Positions 7,941-16,894 of a DNA stretch of 56,848 bases are shown here, piece by piece. The stretch comes from Bacteroidales bacterium (lineage in GTDB: Bacteria; Bacteroidota; Bacteroidia; Bacteroidales; VadinHA17). The stretch is taken from the NCBI GenBank assembly GCA_025454755.1, contig JALONV010000007.1, positions 1 through 56,848 on the forward strand. The letters are read 5' to 3'. Position numbers and translations under genes: made by a program. Positions within the stretch are counted from its first letter, which is position 1, and the number at the start of each line of letters is the position of its first letter. The notes beneath the pieces were generated by a model. That model ran no database searches, was not told the origin of the DNA, and was given only the letters and a program-made list of their open reading frames with translations.

Positions 7941-8933
7941 TTAGAATTCGGGACAAGGGATTGCCCTTATACGTTTCCTGCCAGTACTGATAGAGAACGA
8001 TGTGAATTCATATACAAGCGATATTTCATGTGCACCGCCTGTATTTGCCAACAGGTTGGATATTGTAAAATCGTAGCTGTAACCGATATGCAGCTGACTT
8101 GTCTTTATGCCTACGAGCCCTATAATTGCATCGCCTGCCTGATTGGTAAGGAAAGGGATACCTCTGTACCATAATCCGAAAATAAGCGGATCTCTGTAAT
8201 AATAGAGTCCTATATCAGCTTGATTAAACTTTGACTGTGTCTGGTAATTTACCGCTACCGACAGCACCTCTCTCAGCTTGGTCCTCAGTCTTGTTTTCTT
8301 ATATAGCTGTACACCGCCGTAAAGGTTAAACTTGACCGGGACTTTTGCATCGTCACCATAGAAAGATGTCTTTGGAACGAGCAAATGATCGAGTGTAAAA
8401 CCGCCCCAGATCCTGTCGTTATACACGAGTGCGGAAGCTGCGAAGTCTACATCTGCGACGCTTTCGAACGGAGGAGGATAAATTGAAGGCATTGTGCCGC
8501 TTCCCGAGAGCTGGCTGTTGAAGACCAGTTTATAAATATCAAGCCCCAGGTAATAGAATTTGAAGTTAACCCCAGGCCTGATATGCCACTCTTTAGTTAT
8601 GTTGAAATCGTATGAATAAAGGATTCCTATATTGGTAGTACTGAGGTTACCTGATCCAGCAACGTCGTAAGTGGCAAGAACCCCGATTCCTGAATTGAAA
8701 TTTGGCATTGCCATGTCAAATGAAACACTATAGGTATGAAAAATGGCTTTGGGTATAGAGGGCCACTGATTCCTGTAATTCAGGCCAAGCCTGTACTGCT
8801 CGGTTGCTCCAGCAAATGATGGTGAAAGATAGAGTGGATTTGCATAGAACTGGGAGAATGTAGGATCCTGACTATAACAATCTACATAAAAAATAAAAGC
8901 CAGCAGAAAAATATATTTGATCCTTTTCAGCAA
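7941..8933 (-). CDS. PorP/SprF-family type IX secretion outer membrane protein
   Basis: A 330-residue protein with a signal peptide (cleavage likely near residue 21), then the family hallmark QDPTFSQFYANPLYLSPSFAGA and repeated amphipathic beta strands ending in an aromatic-rich C-terminus. PorP/SprF proteins are outer membrane barrels; in Flavobacterium SprF is needed for secretion of the SprB adhesin. Many Bacteroidetes genomes pair such genes with cargo bearing a type B sorting domain, and here such a gene lies just upstream on the same strand (9128-10453). The intervening 194 bases hold a small inverted repeat (8982-9005) but no convincing terminator. Confidence 0.92.
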   Translation of the reverse strand: MLKRIKYIFLLAFIFYVDCYSQDPTFSQFYANPLYLSPSFAGATEQYRLGLNYRNQWPSIPKAIFHTYSVSFDMAMPNFNSGIGVLATYDVAGSGNLSTTNIGILYSYDFNITKEWHIRPGVNFKFYYLGLDIYKLVFNSQLSGSGTMPSIYPPPFESVADVDFAASALVYNDRIWGGFTLDHLLVPKTSFYGDDAKVPVKFNLYGGVQLYKKTRLRTKLREVLSVAVNYQTQSKFNQADIGLYYYRDPLIFGLWYRGIPFLTNQAGDAIIGLVGIKTSQLHIGYSYDFTISNLLANTGGAHEISLVYEFTSFSISTGRKRIRAIPCPEF

Positions 8934-9127
8934 AACTGATCGGGTTAGTTTACCTTGACGAAAATAGTTAAATCAATTCACAATTCCGTAGTATTTAACG
9001 GAATTTTATCCTAAATCTGATGAACAGCACATGAATTTTTAATGAAGAAATGAAAAAGATGGATGAACGGCTTCTTTTCATTGATGAACGGAAACGCCGG
9101 GAATCTGAGTGTCCGGGATAATAAATA

Positions 9128-10453
9128 TCAGTTCTTAAGCAGAGTAACGTCGCCCATTCTGGTAAATTGTTCACCGCTCATGAAGTTGCCGCGCACTTTC
9201 CAGATATATACACCAGGATCGCACAGCTGGCCTTTATAATATCCATCCCAGCCATAATTTACATCATTGCTTTCGAAAATAAGCATACCCATTTTGCTGA
9301 AAATCCTTAACTGATAGCTAGTTACACCGGAGAATACGGGATGGAATATCTGTGAACCCTCATCGCTCTTTGGAGTAAAATATCCTCCTGACGGGCCGTT
9401 TGCATTCGGTATAAAGGCATTGGGGAACTCTATATAATTACCCGATGTTGAAAATGTATTATATATAACAAGTGAATCCGAACAACCAAACTCTGATATT
9501 GCAATAAGCCTGACATTATAATTTCCAAATTTCCTGTATGAATGATGTGGTTCGTACAATTCTGATGTTGCCCCATCACCAAAGTCCCATTTATAGCTCT
9601 CAGCGCCATCTGAATAATTTCGAAAAGTTATTTCATCGTTCGGCAATACAGCATTTTCAGGGCTTATCTCAAACTTAGCCTCGGGTTTGGGATGGATAGT
9701 AATAATTACCGATGATACTGATTTTATGCCTGAGCTGAACACATTCAGCGTTACCTTATACTCTCCTGCATTGTCGAATAACCATATTGGGTCTCTCAGG
9801 GAAGAGTATCCTCCATCGCCGAAATACCATGTGCACGAGTCATATGGAACAGCCAGGCATCTGAAACTGATCTTCAAAGGTGAACATCCGTCAGTGGCCG
9901 AGGCGCTGATATATGAGTCCTTCCTTAAATTACCTCTCAGCTTATTGTTTTCAGGAAGTGCCATTGCCAGAACATCTTTATCCGGAACCGGATTTACCTT
10001 TCTGTCTTCAGTTGATTCCACTTCTCTAATCTCAGACTGGTTGGATCGGGTCTTTTCATTTACAATTATCTCTGATCCATTTTTCACTTCAGGCTTTCTT
10101 TCATTCGATGCGGTCTGTGTTTTCTTTTCTACATTATTTAATGCAGTTGATAAACTGTTTTCAGTTCCTTTCAGAACAGATCCGGTGCTGATTTCAATCT
10201 GTGCAGGAGCCTGAATTTCTTCTGTTTTCAAGTCAGGAGATGATGAGAGAATAAAGGCAAGTGCAGTTCCGGCAGCAGCCACCGCTCCGACATACCAGAT
10301 ATTTATCCTGGCAGGATTAAAACGCAGGAATTCCCTTCTTCCCACCGTGCGCATCAGATTTGCGCCAACCGATGGTGAAGGGATAACCTCTGCATTTTCA
10401 AGCTTTTGCCTGAAGAGATCACTTAACATCTTATCTTCTCTTCCTTCGTCCAC
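9128..10453 (-). CDS. Membrane-anchored PKD-domain protein with type B sorting domain, possible anti-sigma factor
   Basis: A 441-residue protein in four parts. Residues 1-50 look cytoplasmic and contain LFRQKLENAEVIPSPSV, resembling the N-termini of predicted Bacteroidetes anti-sigma or sigma-linked membrane proteins. Residues 52-71 form one transmembrane helix; no cleavable signal peptide is evident. After a Ser/Glu/Lys-rich linker come two PKD-like domains (about 185-253 and 257-332) with FGDGG and WDFGDGA motifs. Residues 340-441 form a gliding-motility type C-terminal domain (type IX type B sorting domain) with FPNAFIPN, YQLRIFSKMG, GWDGYYKG and GVYIWKV. The ECF sigma gene is 22 bases upstream and porP follows. 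The domain calls are firm; the anti-sigma role is inferred. Confidence 0.85.
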   Translation of the reverse strand: MDEGREDKMLSDLFRQKLENAEVIPSPSVGANLMRTVGRREFLRFNPARINIWYVGAVAAAGTALAFILSSSPDLKTEEIQAPAQIEISTGSVLKGTENSLSTALNNVEKKTQTASNERKPEVKNGSEIIVNEKTRSNQSEIREVESTEDRKVNPVPDKDVLAMALPENNKLRGNLRKDSYISASATDGCSPLKISFRCLAVPYDSCTWYFGDGGYSSLRDPIWLFDNAGEYKVTLNVFSSGIKSVSSVIITIHPKPEAKFEISPENAVLPNDEITFRNYSDGAESYKWDFGDGATSELYEPHHSYRKFGNYNVRLIAISEFGCSDSLVIYNTFSTSGNYIEFPNAFIPNANGPSGGYFTPKSDEGSQIFHPVFSGVTSYQLRIFSKMGMLIFESNDVNYGWDGYYKGQLCDPGVYIWKVRGNFMSGEQFTRMGDVTLLKN

Positions 10454-10475
10454 TTTCTTTTACTTTCTCTTTTTT

Positions 10476-11042
10476 TTATTCATTACCTGAAGTGTAGCTG
10501 CTTTTCAGTGTCCGCAGTTTATCGAGTTTGTCCCTTAATGCTGCTTTTGCCCTGCTGTACTGCGATTTGGATGTATTGGTATCAATTCCAAGCATTTCAG
10601 CTATCTCCTTATGTTTATAACCTTCAACGGCATAGAGGTTGAAAACCATCCTGTACCCTGCAGGCAGATCATTAAGGACTTTATACAGCTCATCAGAGGT
10701 AAAAAAGTCCTCTTCAAAGCTTGTAACACCGGTCTCAACCGACACATATTCCTCAATTTCAATATGATACCTGAATTTAAGGTTTTTATGATAATGAGTT
10801 ATGGCAGTATTGACTGCAACTTTTCTTAACCAGCCTATGAAAGAACCTGTACCTGAATAATCCTTAATGTTGAAGAAAATCTTTAAAAAACTATCCTGTA
10901 ATATATCTTCAGCCTCTGCCTTATCTGTGGCATACCTCAGGCAAACACCAAGAAGGAAGCGGGAATACTTGTCGTACAGCAATTGCTGCGCCCTTCTTTC
11001 ATGCTTTGCGCATCCTTCTATTATTTGCTGGTCGCTCATCAT
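10476..11042 (-). CDS. ECF-type RNA polymerase sigma factor
   Basis: A 188-residue sigma-70 family protein. Region 2 covers about residues 15-90 with YATDKAEAEDILQDSFLKIF and the GWLRKVAVNTAITHYHK segment; region 4 covers about 118-172 with LPAGYRMVFNLYAVEGYKHKEIAEMLGI and an SQYSRAKAALR recognition helix. Length is normal for the ECF group. It is the first gene of a probable operon with the PKD/type B protein, whose cytoplasmic N-terminus may bind it. Targets are unknown; an obvious guess is the type IX-related genes nearby. Confidence 0.92.
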   Translation of the reverse strand: MMSDQQIIEGCAKHERRAQQLLYDKYSRFLLGVCLRYATDKAEAEDILQDSFLKIFFNIKDYSGTGSFIGWLRKVAVNTAITHYHKNLKFRYHIEIEEYVSVETGVTSFEEDFFTSDELYKVLNDLPAGYRMVFNLYAVEGYKHKEIAEMLGIDTNTSKSQYSRAKAALRDKLDKLRTLKSSYTSGNE

Positions 11043-11228
11043 AAGCTGAGGACATTTTTAAGACATACCATAAAAATAAATGGTTGCATAACCTGAAAAA
11101 TTATTCCAAAATAAATATTTTCATTTTTCATACTTCCGTTTCAATGACAAAGGTCATTAAAAAATATGTGGCTACAACTTTATTTAGCATCTTTAAAACG
11201 GAGTATTTCAATTTTATATTATAAAGTC

Positions 11229-12140
11229 ATGTTCAACAAGTTCATTGCCTCTATAATGCCATACTTCCCCAAGAAATTCATATGGCTCTTCTCAAACTCA
11301 TATATTTCCGGAGAAAAGGCTGAAGATGCCATTCGTGTATCAAAAGAGCTCAACAACAGGAAGATTAAGGTTACCCTTGATGTGCTGGGGGAATTCATAA
11401 AGAATCTCGATGAAGCCGAAGCAAATAAAAAGGAGTATCTCGATCTTATTGATTTCTCACAAAAAAACGGGATTGACGGTAATTATTCCGTGAAGCCTAC
11501 AAGTTTTGGATTGTTGATTGACAAGGAGGCATGTTACAAACACATCAGGGAGATAGTGGCAAAAGCAGCTTCCTACAATAACTTTATCAGGATCGACATG
11601 GAGGATTCTCCATGCACAACACTCGAAATCGAACTTTTCCGCAGGCTTAAAACCGATTTCCCCAGAAATGTCGGTCTGGTAGTACAGGCTTACCTGAAGA
11701 GAACACTTGATGATATCAAGGGACTTACCGACCTCAACAGCGAAGCAGTTCCTCTGAACTTCAGACTGTGCAAAGGTATTTATGTCGAACCGGAAGAGAT
11801 ATCATATAAAAAATACTCAGAGATCAACCAGCACTATCTTGAAGATCTGGAATATATGCTGGCAAACAAGATATTTGCGGGAATCGCCACACACGACAGG
11901 CCGCTGGTTGAAGGAGCTTACTCTCTTCTGAAACAATACAATGTCCCAAAACATCTTTATGAATTCCAGATGTTATACGGGGTTACTCCAAATCTTCGTG
12001 AAAGCATTGTGAATGAAGGACATAATATGAGAGTTTATGTGCCCTTTGGGGAAAAGTGGTTCGGTTATTGCACCCGCAGGATGAAGGAAAATCCAAGAAT
12101 GGTGCAGGATATTATTAAGGCGATATTCTATAAGGGATAA
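11229..12140 (+). CDS. Proline dehydrogenase
   Basis: A single-function, 303-residue proline dehydrogenase (FAD-dependent TIM barrel), which oxidises proline to pyrroline-5-carboxylate and passes electrons to quinone. Family motifs in order are RIDMEDS, RLCKGIYVEPEE (usually RLVKGAY), IATHDRPL, FQMLYGV and the C-terminal YCTRRMKENP helix carrying the substrate carboxylate-binding arginines. I chose the ATG at 11229 over one at 11166, because the extra 21 residues are not part of the family core. No P5C dehydrogenase is adjacent. A long palindrome at 12176-12244 follows and could end transcription. Confidence 0.92.
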   Translation: MFNKFIASIMPYFPKKFIWLFSNSYISGEKAEDAIRVSKELNNRKIKVTLDVLGEFIKNLDEAEANKKEYLDLIDFSQKNGIDGNYSVKPTSFGLLIDKEACYKHIREIVAKAASYNNFIRIDMEDSPCTTLEIELFRRLKTDFPRNVGLVVQAYLKRTLDDIKGLTDLNSEAVPLNFRLCKGIYVEPEEISYKKYSEINQHYLEDLEYMLANKIFAGIATHDRPLVEGAYSLLKQYNVPKHLYEFQMLYGVTPNLRESIVNEGHNMRVYVPFGEKWFGYCTRRMKENPRMVQDIIKAIFYKG

Positions 12141-12175
12141 CCGAGAGTTTCAAGTAACAAGTTTCAAGTTGTTCT

Positions 12176-12244
12176 GCTGGCGCGGATTTGTAATCAGTGC
12201 CTTAACGACACTGAATCTGGCACGGATTTCAAATCCGCGCCAGC
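12176..12244. repeat. Long palindrome (20-base arms) between convergent genes
   Basis: The left arm at 12176-12195 begins GCTGGCGCGGATTTG. The right arm at 12225-12244 is its reverse complement at 19 of 20 positions. The 29-base centre holds a second small stem (CAGTG 12195-12199, CACTG 12208-12212). It lies between the proline dehydrogenase end and the stop codon (12248-12250) of the convergent gene. It looks like a REP-type palindrome of the sort scattered through Bacteroidetes genomes, and could serve as a two-way transcript end. Confidence 0.85.
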
Positions 12245-12247
12245 AAA

Positions 12248-12976
12248 TCAATCCGTTCTTCTCTCTTTCTTAATTACTTCCATATACCTGGAAATAATCA
12301 GGTCTGTTTCCTGATCCGTTACCACAGGTTTGACTGCAGCCGGTTTTTCAGGTAATCCATTTATTAACAGATATGCTGCCGGGATAAGCAGCAACGGACT
12401 AAGGCCGACAATCTTGTCAGGAGGAATCTGCCCTTTTGAGTAGGCGTCATTTTTTTGCTGCTGCCTGAGCAATTCGTAGTTCATGGAAGGATCTCCCAGT
12501 TTACCCTGATTCACCCTCCCCTGGTATGCCGAAACCGCAAGATTATATCTCGCATTCTCGACTTCTTTGCTTGCTTCCGAAGGAGGTCTTAACAGGTCCG
12601 ACTTCAGGGAAGCGATACGTGGCACAATGACTACTTCAGGAATATTAACCGTGTCAGGATGCAAAAAGATGCCTGCCAGAAACTCCCTGCCATTCAGAGT
12701 GTCGTTGATGAGCATCAAAGCCGGGCTATAACCCAGAGTCCTGAAAATCACAGTATCATGCCGGTTCACATAAAAGGCAAACTTGCCTTCCGCATCACTG
12801 ATGGAAGCGAAGACCCTGTTTATAAAGATCTGGGAATGAGGCAATGGAGATTCGGTACCTGCATCGAAAATAATTCCATGAAAAAGGATCACTCCTTCTC
12901 CGGTCTTCAACAACTGAGAAAAAGCCGGAAGAAAGAAGTTAAGAGCGATAACCAGCAGTATAATCTGCCTCTTCAT
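12248..12976 (-). CDS. Exported protein with carboxypeptidase-regulatory-like domain
   Basis: A 242-residue protein with a signal peptide (residues 1-20). Residues 33-115 have the pattern of the CarboxypepD-regulatory-like beta-sandwich seen at the N-termini of Bacteroidetes surface proteins (FHGIIFDAGTESPLPHSQIFIN ... GKFAFYVN ... TLGYSPALM). The rest is a charged region without a barrel, with one short hydrophobic segment (LLLIPAAYLLINGL, about 194-207). It is probably periplasmic or membrane-associated. It follows the nitroreductase gene by ten bases and may be cotranscribed. Function unknown. Confidence 0.7.
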   Translation of the reverse strand: MKRQIILLVIALNFFLPAFSQLLKTGEGVILFHGIIFDAGTESPLPHSQIFINRVFASISDAEGKFAFYVNRHDTVIFRTLGYSPALMLINDTLNGREFLAGIFLHPDTVNIPEVVIVPRIASLKSDLLRPPSEASKEVENARYNLAVSAYQGRVNQGKLGDPSMNYELLRQQQKNDAYSKGQIPPDKIVGLSPLLLIPAAYLLINGLPEKPAAVKPVVTDQETDLIISRYMEVIKKERRTD

Positions 12977-12986
12977 TTTAAGAATA

Positions 12987-13559
12987 TTAAAAATTTAATA
13001 TGATCTCATCAAGCTTTCGCTTGGGTACATGATGATTTTTCAGGCTGTCTCTCCAATACTTCACATCGTTATCCTTAATATCATCAATTATTACATTTTC
13101 GACCGGTTTCCCCAGGGCAAGTATCAGAAGTATTTCAAATCTTTCGGGGATCTTTAGTTCGTTTTTCAGCTGATCGCGTCTTATGGATGCGATCATACAA
13201 CCACCCAATCCTGCCTCAGTAGCTCCCAGCATCATGCTCTGAGCAGCAATGCCGTGGTCAACTCCGAATCCTTCGGCAATCGTTTTATCGCCGAGGATTA
13301 CAATATATCCTGAAGGTCTTTCACCTGGTTCCGGACCATCCCATTCCTTCAGGTATGCAGCCCATACTACAGAGGGGAATACCCTGGCACAATCAACTTC
13401 AGTATTAAAAATAAGGTATTTCAAAGGCTGGCGGTTGGCGCCTGAAGCAGAAAGCCTTGCCAGGTTAACCAATCCTTCAAGTGTTTTGTATTCAATGCGA
13501 TGCGACTCGTTGAACCTTCTGTAAGAACGTGTCTTTAATACAAGATCTTCTAGTTTCAT
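12987..13559 (-). CDS. Nitroreductase-family flavoprotein
   Basis: A 190-residue FMN-dependent nitroreductase-fold protein. Visible motifs are the N-terminal RSYRRFNESHRI (phosphate-binding arginines), ASGANRQPLKYLIF, and GIAAQSMMLGATEAGLGGCMIASI. Such enzymes reduce nitroaromatics, quinones or enones with NAD(P)H; the physiological substrate here is unknown. It sits between the M28 peptidase (upstream by 12 bases) and the exported protein on the same strand, making a likely three-gene operon. Confidence 0.9.
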   Translation of the reverse strand: MKLEDLVLKTRSYRRFNESHRIEYKTLEGLVNLARLSASGANRQPLKYLIFNTEVDCARVFPSVVWAAYLKEWDGPEPGERPSGYIVILGDKTIAEGFGVDHGIAAQSMMLGATEAGLGGCMIASIRRDQLKNELKIPERFEILLILALGKPVENVIIDDIKDNDVKYWRDSLKNHHVPKRKLDEIILNF

Positions 13560-13571
13560 ATATAGATTAAA

Positions 13572-15128
13572 TCATTTCTTCTCTTCTTCAGCATATAATC
13601 CCTTTCGTGAAAGAAGATGGTCGAGATTTGCTATTCCATAAACAACCACAGCTGTAGTAAGAGCAGTGTGCTCCTGGAATGCCGGAACACTTTTATTGAA
13701 CAGGTCATTTTCTGTGTGCCAGATCTCACCATAACTGAAGTTATTGCCTCTCGGATCGGATTCAGAAAGGCCTACAGTCGGCACTCCGTTCATGGCAAAA
13801 TGTGCATGATCGGAACCTCTGGCCTGGGTTGGTCTGGTCCTGGGAGGTTGTGTATTCTTATTTAATCTGAAAGGAAATTCAGGATTGACATTTTCAAGAG
13901 GTTTGCATATCTTTTCAAAATCTTCATACATAGCCTCATTTACAGTAATACCGGTTGCAACTGTCGAACCAGGATCACGATTAACATAATTTGAGATTTT
14001 CGGGAGCTTCTCCTTATTTGTTTCAACCCAATGTTTGGAACCATTCAGCCCGAATTCCTCACCGGCCCAAAGGCAGACAAGTATTGTCCGTTTTGGCCTG
14101 CCGTCTGCTGCCATAATGAGCCTGGCTGCTTCCATGGTTGTGGCAGATCCTGAACCATTGTCAATACAGCCGGAGGCAACATCAAAAGCATCCAGATGGC
14201 TCCCCACCATAACATATTCATCGGGAAATTTTGTTCCGCGGATCACACCTATTACATTATGGTATGGGACAGGTCCCGGCCTGAAGTGATTTCTGATATC
14301 AAACTCCAGCAGGAAATACCTGCGCTCCTTCACCATTTTCTCTATCACAGTGTACTGGTTCTCATCAATTTTGATGTCACATACCGTCGGAAGCGTCTCG
14401 AAGGTCATCTTATCGATGTTCTTCCTGTCATACAATGCTATGATAGGAATCTCAGAGGACTGGATTATTCCCAGAATTCCTGCCTCGCACATTTCCCGGT
14501 AGAACAGGGCCGGTTCTTCTTTCAGCTTTATGTTTGAAGGTGCAAGTGGTCCACCGGGACCTCCTCTTCGGCTTTCCCTGTCGGCTTTCAGAAGAGAATC
14601 GTTATAGGCAATTACTCTGGCCCGTATTGAGTCTCCTTTTACTGACCAGTCAATTGGCCATCCGTCGTTTTTACCGTTGATAAGCACCCATGCTCCCTTA
14701 AGAGCCCCCTTCATCCTGTCGAAATCAGCCTTTGTTTTGGGTTCAATCAGAACAGGTCCGCGCTGAACACCTCTGGTACCTGCTGTATATGAGGGAGTTG
14801 CAAAGTGAAGTATCATGCCGTTATCAGAGAGCATGCGGCCAAACCATGGTCCGCGGTCGAATCCTACAGGTAAAGTACCTGCCTGATCCAGTATCACTTC
14901 CATACCCCATTTCTTAAACTCCGAAGCACACCATTCTGTTGCATTCTCATAAGCATAAGAACCGATAAGACGTCCGCCGATACGGTTGCAGAGAACATCA
15001 AGATGATGCATTGCATGGTTATCTTTTTTTCCCAGTTCTATGATCCTGTCGGTAACCTTGTTCTGTTGGGAAAAAGTCACCATGCTCAATAACATAAGGG
15101 CTGAAAGTGAAAATAATTTTCTTATCAT
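13572..15128 (-). CDS. Secreted M28-family metallopeptidase
   Basis: A 518-residue exported protein: signal peptide 1-20, a PA-type insertion (about 100-240), then the M28 dizinc catalytic domain. Likely zinc ligands and catalytic residues are H311 (GSHLD), D323 (IDNGSG), E357/E358 (AGEEFG), D385 and H441 (GSDHAHF). M28 enzymes are aminopeptidases or carboxypeptidases. A periplasmic or secreted role in peptide use is likely. No type IX sorting domain is seen at the C-terminus, which ends in a charged EEEKK tail. First gene of the group with the nitroreductase. Confidence 0.9.
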   Translation of the reverse strand: MIRKLFSLSALMLLSMVTFSQQNKVTDRIIELGKKDNHAMHHLDVLCNRIGGRLIGSYAYENATEWCASEFKKWGMEVILDQAGTLPVGFDRGPWFGRMLSDNGMILHFATPSYTAGTRGVQRGPVLIEPKTKADFDRMKGALKGAWVLINGKNDGWPIDWSVKGDSIRARVIAYNDSLLKADRESRRGGPGGPLAPSNIKLKEEPALFYREMCEAGILGIIQSSEIPIIALYDRKNIDKMTFETLPTVCDIKIDENQYTVIEKMVKERRYFLLEFDIRNHFRPGPVPYHNVIGVIRGTKFPDEYVMVGSHLDAFDVASGCIDNGSGSATTMEAARLIMAADGRPKRTILVCLWAGEEFGLNGSKHWVETNKEKLPKISNYVNRDPGSTVATGITVNEAMYEDFEKICKPLENVNPEFPFRLNKNTQPPRTRPTQARGSDHAHFAMNGVPTVGLSESDPRGNNFSYGEIWHTENDLFNKSVPAFQEHTALTTAVVVYGIANLDHLLSRKGLYAEEEKK

Positions 15129-15155
15129 GTATCTATTAATGAAATTCGGGAACTG

Positions 15156-16004
15156 TTACAAAGATGTAAGAAATATCTTTTCGGGCAATTCCGGAATGAT
15201 CCCTTTTTCTCCTGCTCTGTTGAAAAGTTCTATGATAGCCTTTCTTCCTTCTTTACCAAGGTTTATTGTGAATTTATTCACAAACAGCTTGATATGATTG
15301 TTCATGACATCGCTTTCCATCTCCTTCGCGTTTGCCACGACAAAATCATATGAAGCCATTGAATTGTGGTAGGCAAATTCGAGGCTTCTTCGTATGATCC
15401 TGTTTACCTTAAGAGCTGTTTCATTGGGTATTCTTTTATTGATCACGATAGTGCCCAATGGTATTGGCAGTCGGGTCAGCTTCTCCCAGTATTCTCCCAT
15501 GTCGGCCACTTTATGCAGTCCCTTTTTATAATATGTGAACCGCGTTTCATGGATTATCAGGCCGGCATCAACCTCGTCATTAAGAAGAGCTCTTTCAATA
15601 TCCGTAAAAAGGTATTCTGTTTTATTCTGAGCTTCGGGCCAGGCGATGCTGAAGAGCATATTTGCGGTGGTATATCTGCCCGGTATCGCTATCCTGGCGT
15701 GTGCAATGTTAGAGAGATCCATCCTCTGTTTGCTGATAAGAAGCGGACCATTCCTGTGTCCGAGTGCGCTTCCTGAATCGAGTATAAGATAATCCTTTGC
15801 CGCAAGGGCATAGGCGAAATAGCTCATCTTGGTGATATCGAGCTCATTTTTAAATGCGCGTCTGTTTAGCTCTTCAACGTCAGCAAGACAATAGTCGAAC
15901 TCCAGATCCTCGGTATCGATACGGCCATGCACCATTGCATCGAAAATGAAGGTGTCATTCGGACATGGTGAGAATCCCAATGTAAGTTTAATCTTTTCAG
16001 TCAA
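15156..16004 (-). CDS. mqnD: 1,4-dihydroxy-6-naphthoate synthase (futalosine pathway)
   Basis: MqnD converts cyclic dehypoxanthine futalosine to 1,4-dihydroxy-6-naphthoate for menaquinone. The protein shows the family opening LTLGFSPCPNDTFIF, then ITKMSYFAYALA and the SGSALGHRNGPLLIS substrate loop, with a periplasmic-binding-like fold. I place the start at a TTG at 16004, since homologues begin just before KLTLGF. It overlaps the mqnB end by eight bases. An ATG at 16052 in the same frame would give 298 residues and a 56-base overlap. mqnA and mqnC are not in the window. Confidence 0.92.
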   Translation of the reverse strand: MTEKIKLTLGFSPCPNDTFIFDAMVHGRIDTEDLEFDYCLADVEELNRRAFKNELDITKMSYFAYALAAKDYLILDSGSALGHRNGPLLISKQRMDLSNIAHARIAIPGRYTTANMLFSIAWPEAQNKTEYLFTDIERALLNDEVDAGLIIHETRFTYYKKGLHKVADMGEYWEKLTRLPIPLGTIVINKRIPNETALKVNRIIRRSLEFAYHNSMASYDFVVANAKEMESDVMNNHIKLFVNKFTINLGKEGRKAIIELFNRAGEKGIIPELPEKIFLTSL

Positions 16005-16677
16005 GAGATAAAATATATTCTTTGAGCTTTTCTGACAGATTATCAAGGGCAAGCCGGATATTCCAGTTGTCTTTGTTTCGAGGTTCTACCTTATTTGATA
16101 TCGACCTTAATGCCAGAAAAGGTATTTTTTCCCCACTGCAAATATAGAAAAAAGCTGCCCCTTCCATAGTCTCTATGTCGGGATTATATTTTTTTACCAG
16201 CCTTTCAATAGTCTGCAGGGTGCCTGAGGCAGTGTTGACTGTAATGGCATTTACAGGCTTCATTCTGTTGATTGCAGTTCTTATAAATTGATTGTCAGCT
16301 TCAATTTTCCCTTTTTTGAAAGGGAACTTGTCGGGATCAGCAAGTCCTGCTTCTGCCAGTGTCAGGAAACGTCCGCTCTCTTCAATCCCTGAGTCGGCAA
16401 AACAATCCTCCACGGGGACGACAACCTCTCCGATTTTTATTTCATCTCTGTAACTGCCTGCAATACCAATATTTACGGCAAGATCCGGACTGGGATTTGC
16501 CGATATCCATTTTGCCATTGCCCATGAAGTGGCAACGCATCCAACACCGGTTATCAGAACTGATATCTCACAGTCGCTTAGAAGAAATCCATCTACGGAA
16601 GTCCTGAGCTCCGGTATTCTTTTAAGAGCAGAGGCTTCAGCTTCAGTGGCGGTAACTATCAGGATTTTTAAAGACAT
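15997..16677 (-). CDS. mqnB: Futalosine hydrolase
   Basis: A 226-residue nucleoside phosphorylase-fold protein that releases hypoxanthine from futalosine. Motifs include ILIVTATEAEASAL at the N-terminus, NIGIAGSYRDEIKIGEVVVP, and METMEG-like ETMEGAAFFYIC followed by ALRSISNKVEPRN, as in MqnB. Coupled to mqnD by overlap. The upstream region to queD contains a repeat with strong stems (16683-16813). Presence of the futalosine route agrees with an anaerobic, menaquinone-using organism. Confidence 0.92.
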   Translation of the reverse strand: MSLKILIVTATEAEASALKRIPELRTSVDGFLLSDCEISVLITGVGCVATSWAMAKWISANPSPDLAVNIGIAGSYRDEIKIGEVVVPVEDCFADSGIEESGRFLTLAEAGLADPDKFPFKKGKIEADNQFIRTAINRMKPVNAITVNTASGTLQTIERLVKKYNPDIETMEGAAFFYICSGEKIPFLALRSISNKVEPRNKDNWNIRLALDNLSEKLKEYILSLD

Positions 16678-16682
16678 AAGGT

Positions 16683-16813
16683 CAATCGTTTTCTTAAAAA
16701 AAAAACACCCGTCGGAGGAACTACCGACCCCCCAACCCCCCTAAAGGGGGGCAATAAACCCATTACTAAGCAATATCTTCTTATTGGGTTTCAATCCCGC
16801 CTAAGCAGGACAA
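16683..16813. repeat. Stem-rich repeat between mqnB and queD
   Basis: Two clear stems are visible: six C, TAAA, six G at 16736-16751, and AAACCCA (16756-16762) paired with TGGGTTT (16785-16791). The C/G-rich core CCCCCTAAAGGGG recurs in the repeat at 25415-25540, so the two belong to the same broad family of intergenic palindromes. It lies in the divergent space, next to the queD promoter. Confidence 0.7.
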
Positions 16814-16830
16814 GGGGTTTTTCAAATATA

Positions 16831-16861
16831 TTGCTTTTAATATATAAAAACCTTAACTTTT
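16831..16861 (+). promoter_or_regulatory. Predicted promoter of queD-folE
   Basis: TTG at 16831-16833, a 20-base spacer and TAACTTTT at 16854-16861 match the Bacteroidetes -33/-7 pattern. The position is 33 bases before the chosen queD ATG, which supports that start over an upstream ATG at 16862. Confidence 0.5.
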
Positions 16862-16894
16862 TTGGCTAATATTGTATATAAATCGCACTGTGAT

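Noticed and set aside
8982-9005. Perfect 8-base inverted repeat (AATTCCGT/ACGGAATT)
   Set aside because: No T-run on the minus-strand side, so not a terminator of the PKD gene; it might be an operator but there is nothing to support it.
9050-9121. A 23-codon frame (begins MKKMDERLLF) between porP and the PKD gene
   Set aside because: On the opposite strand to the operon, with no promoter or conservation evidence; likely chance.
9928-10300. Repetitive Ser/Glu/Lys linker in the PKD protein as a separate gene
   Set aside because: In frame and continuous with both flanking parts; simply a low-complexity periplasmic linker.
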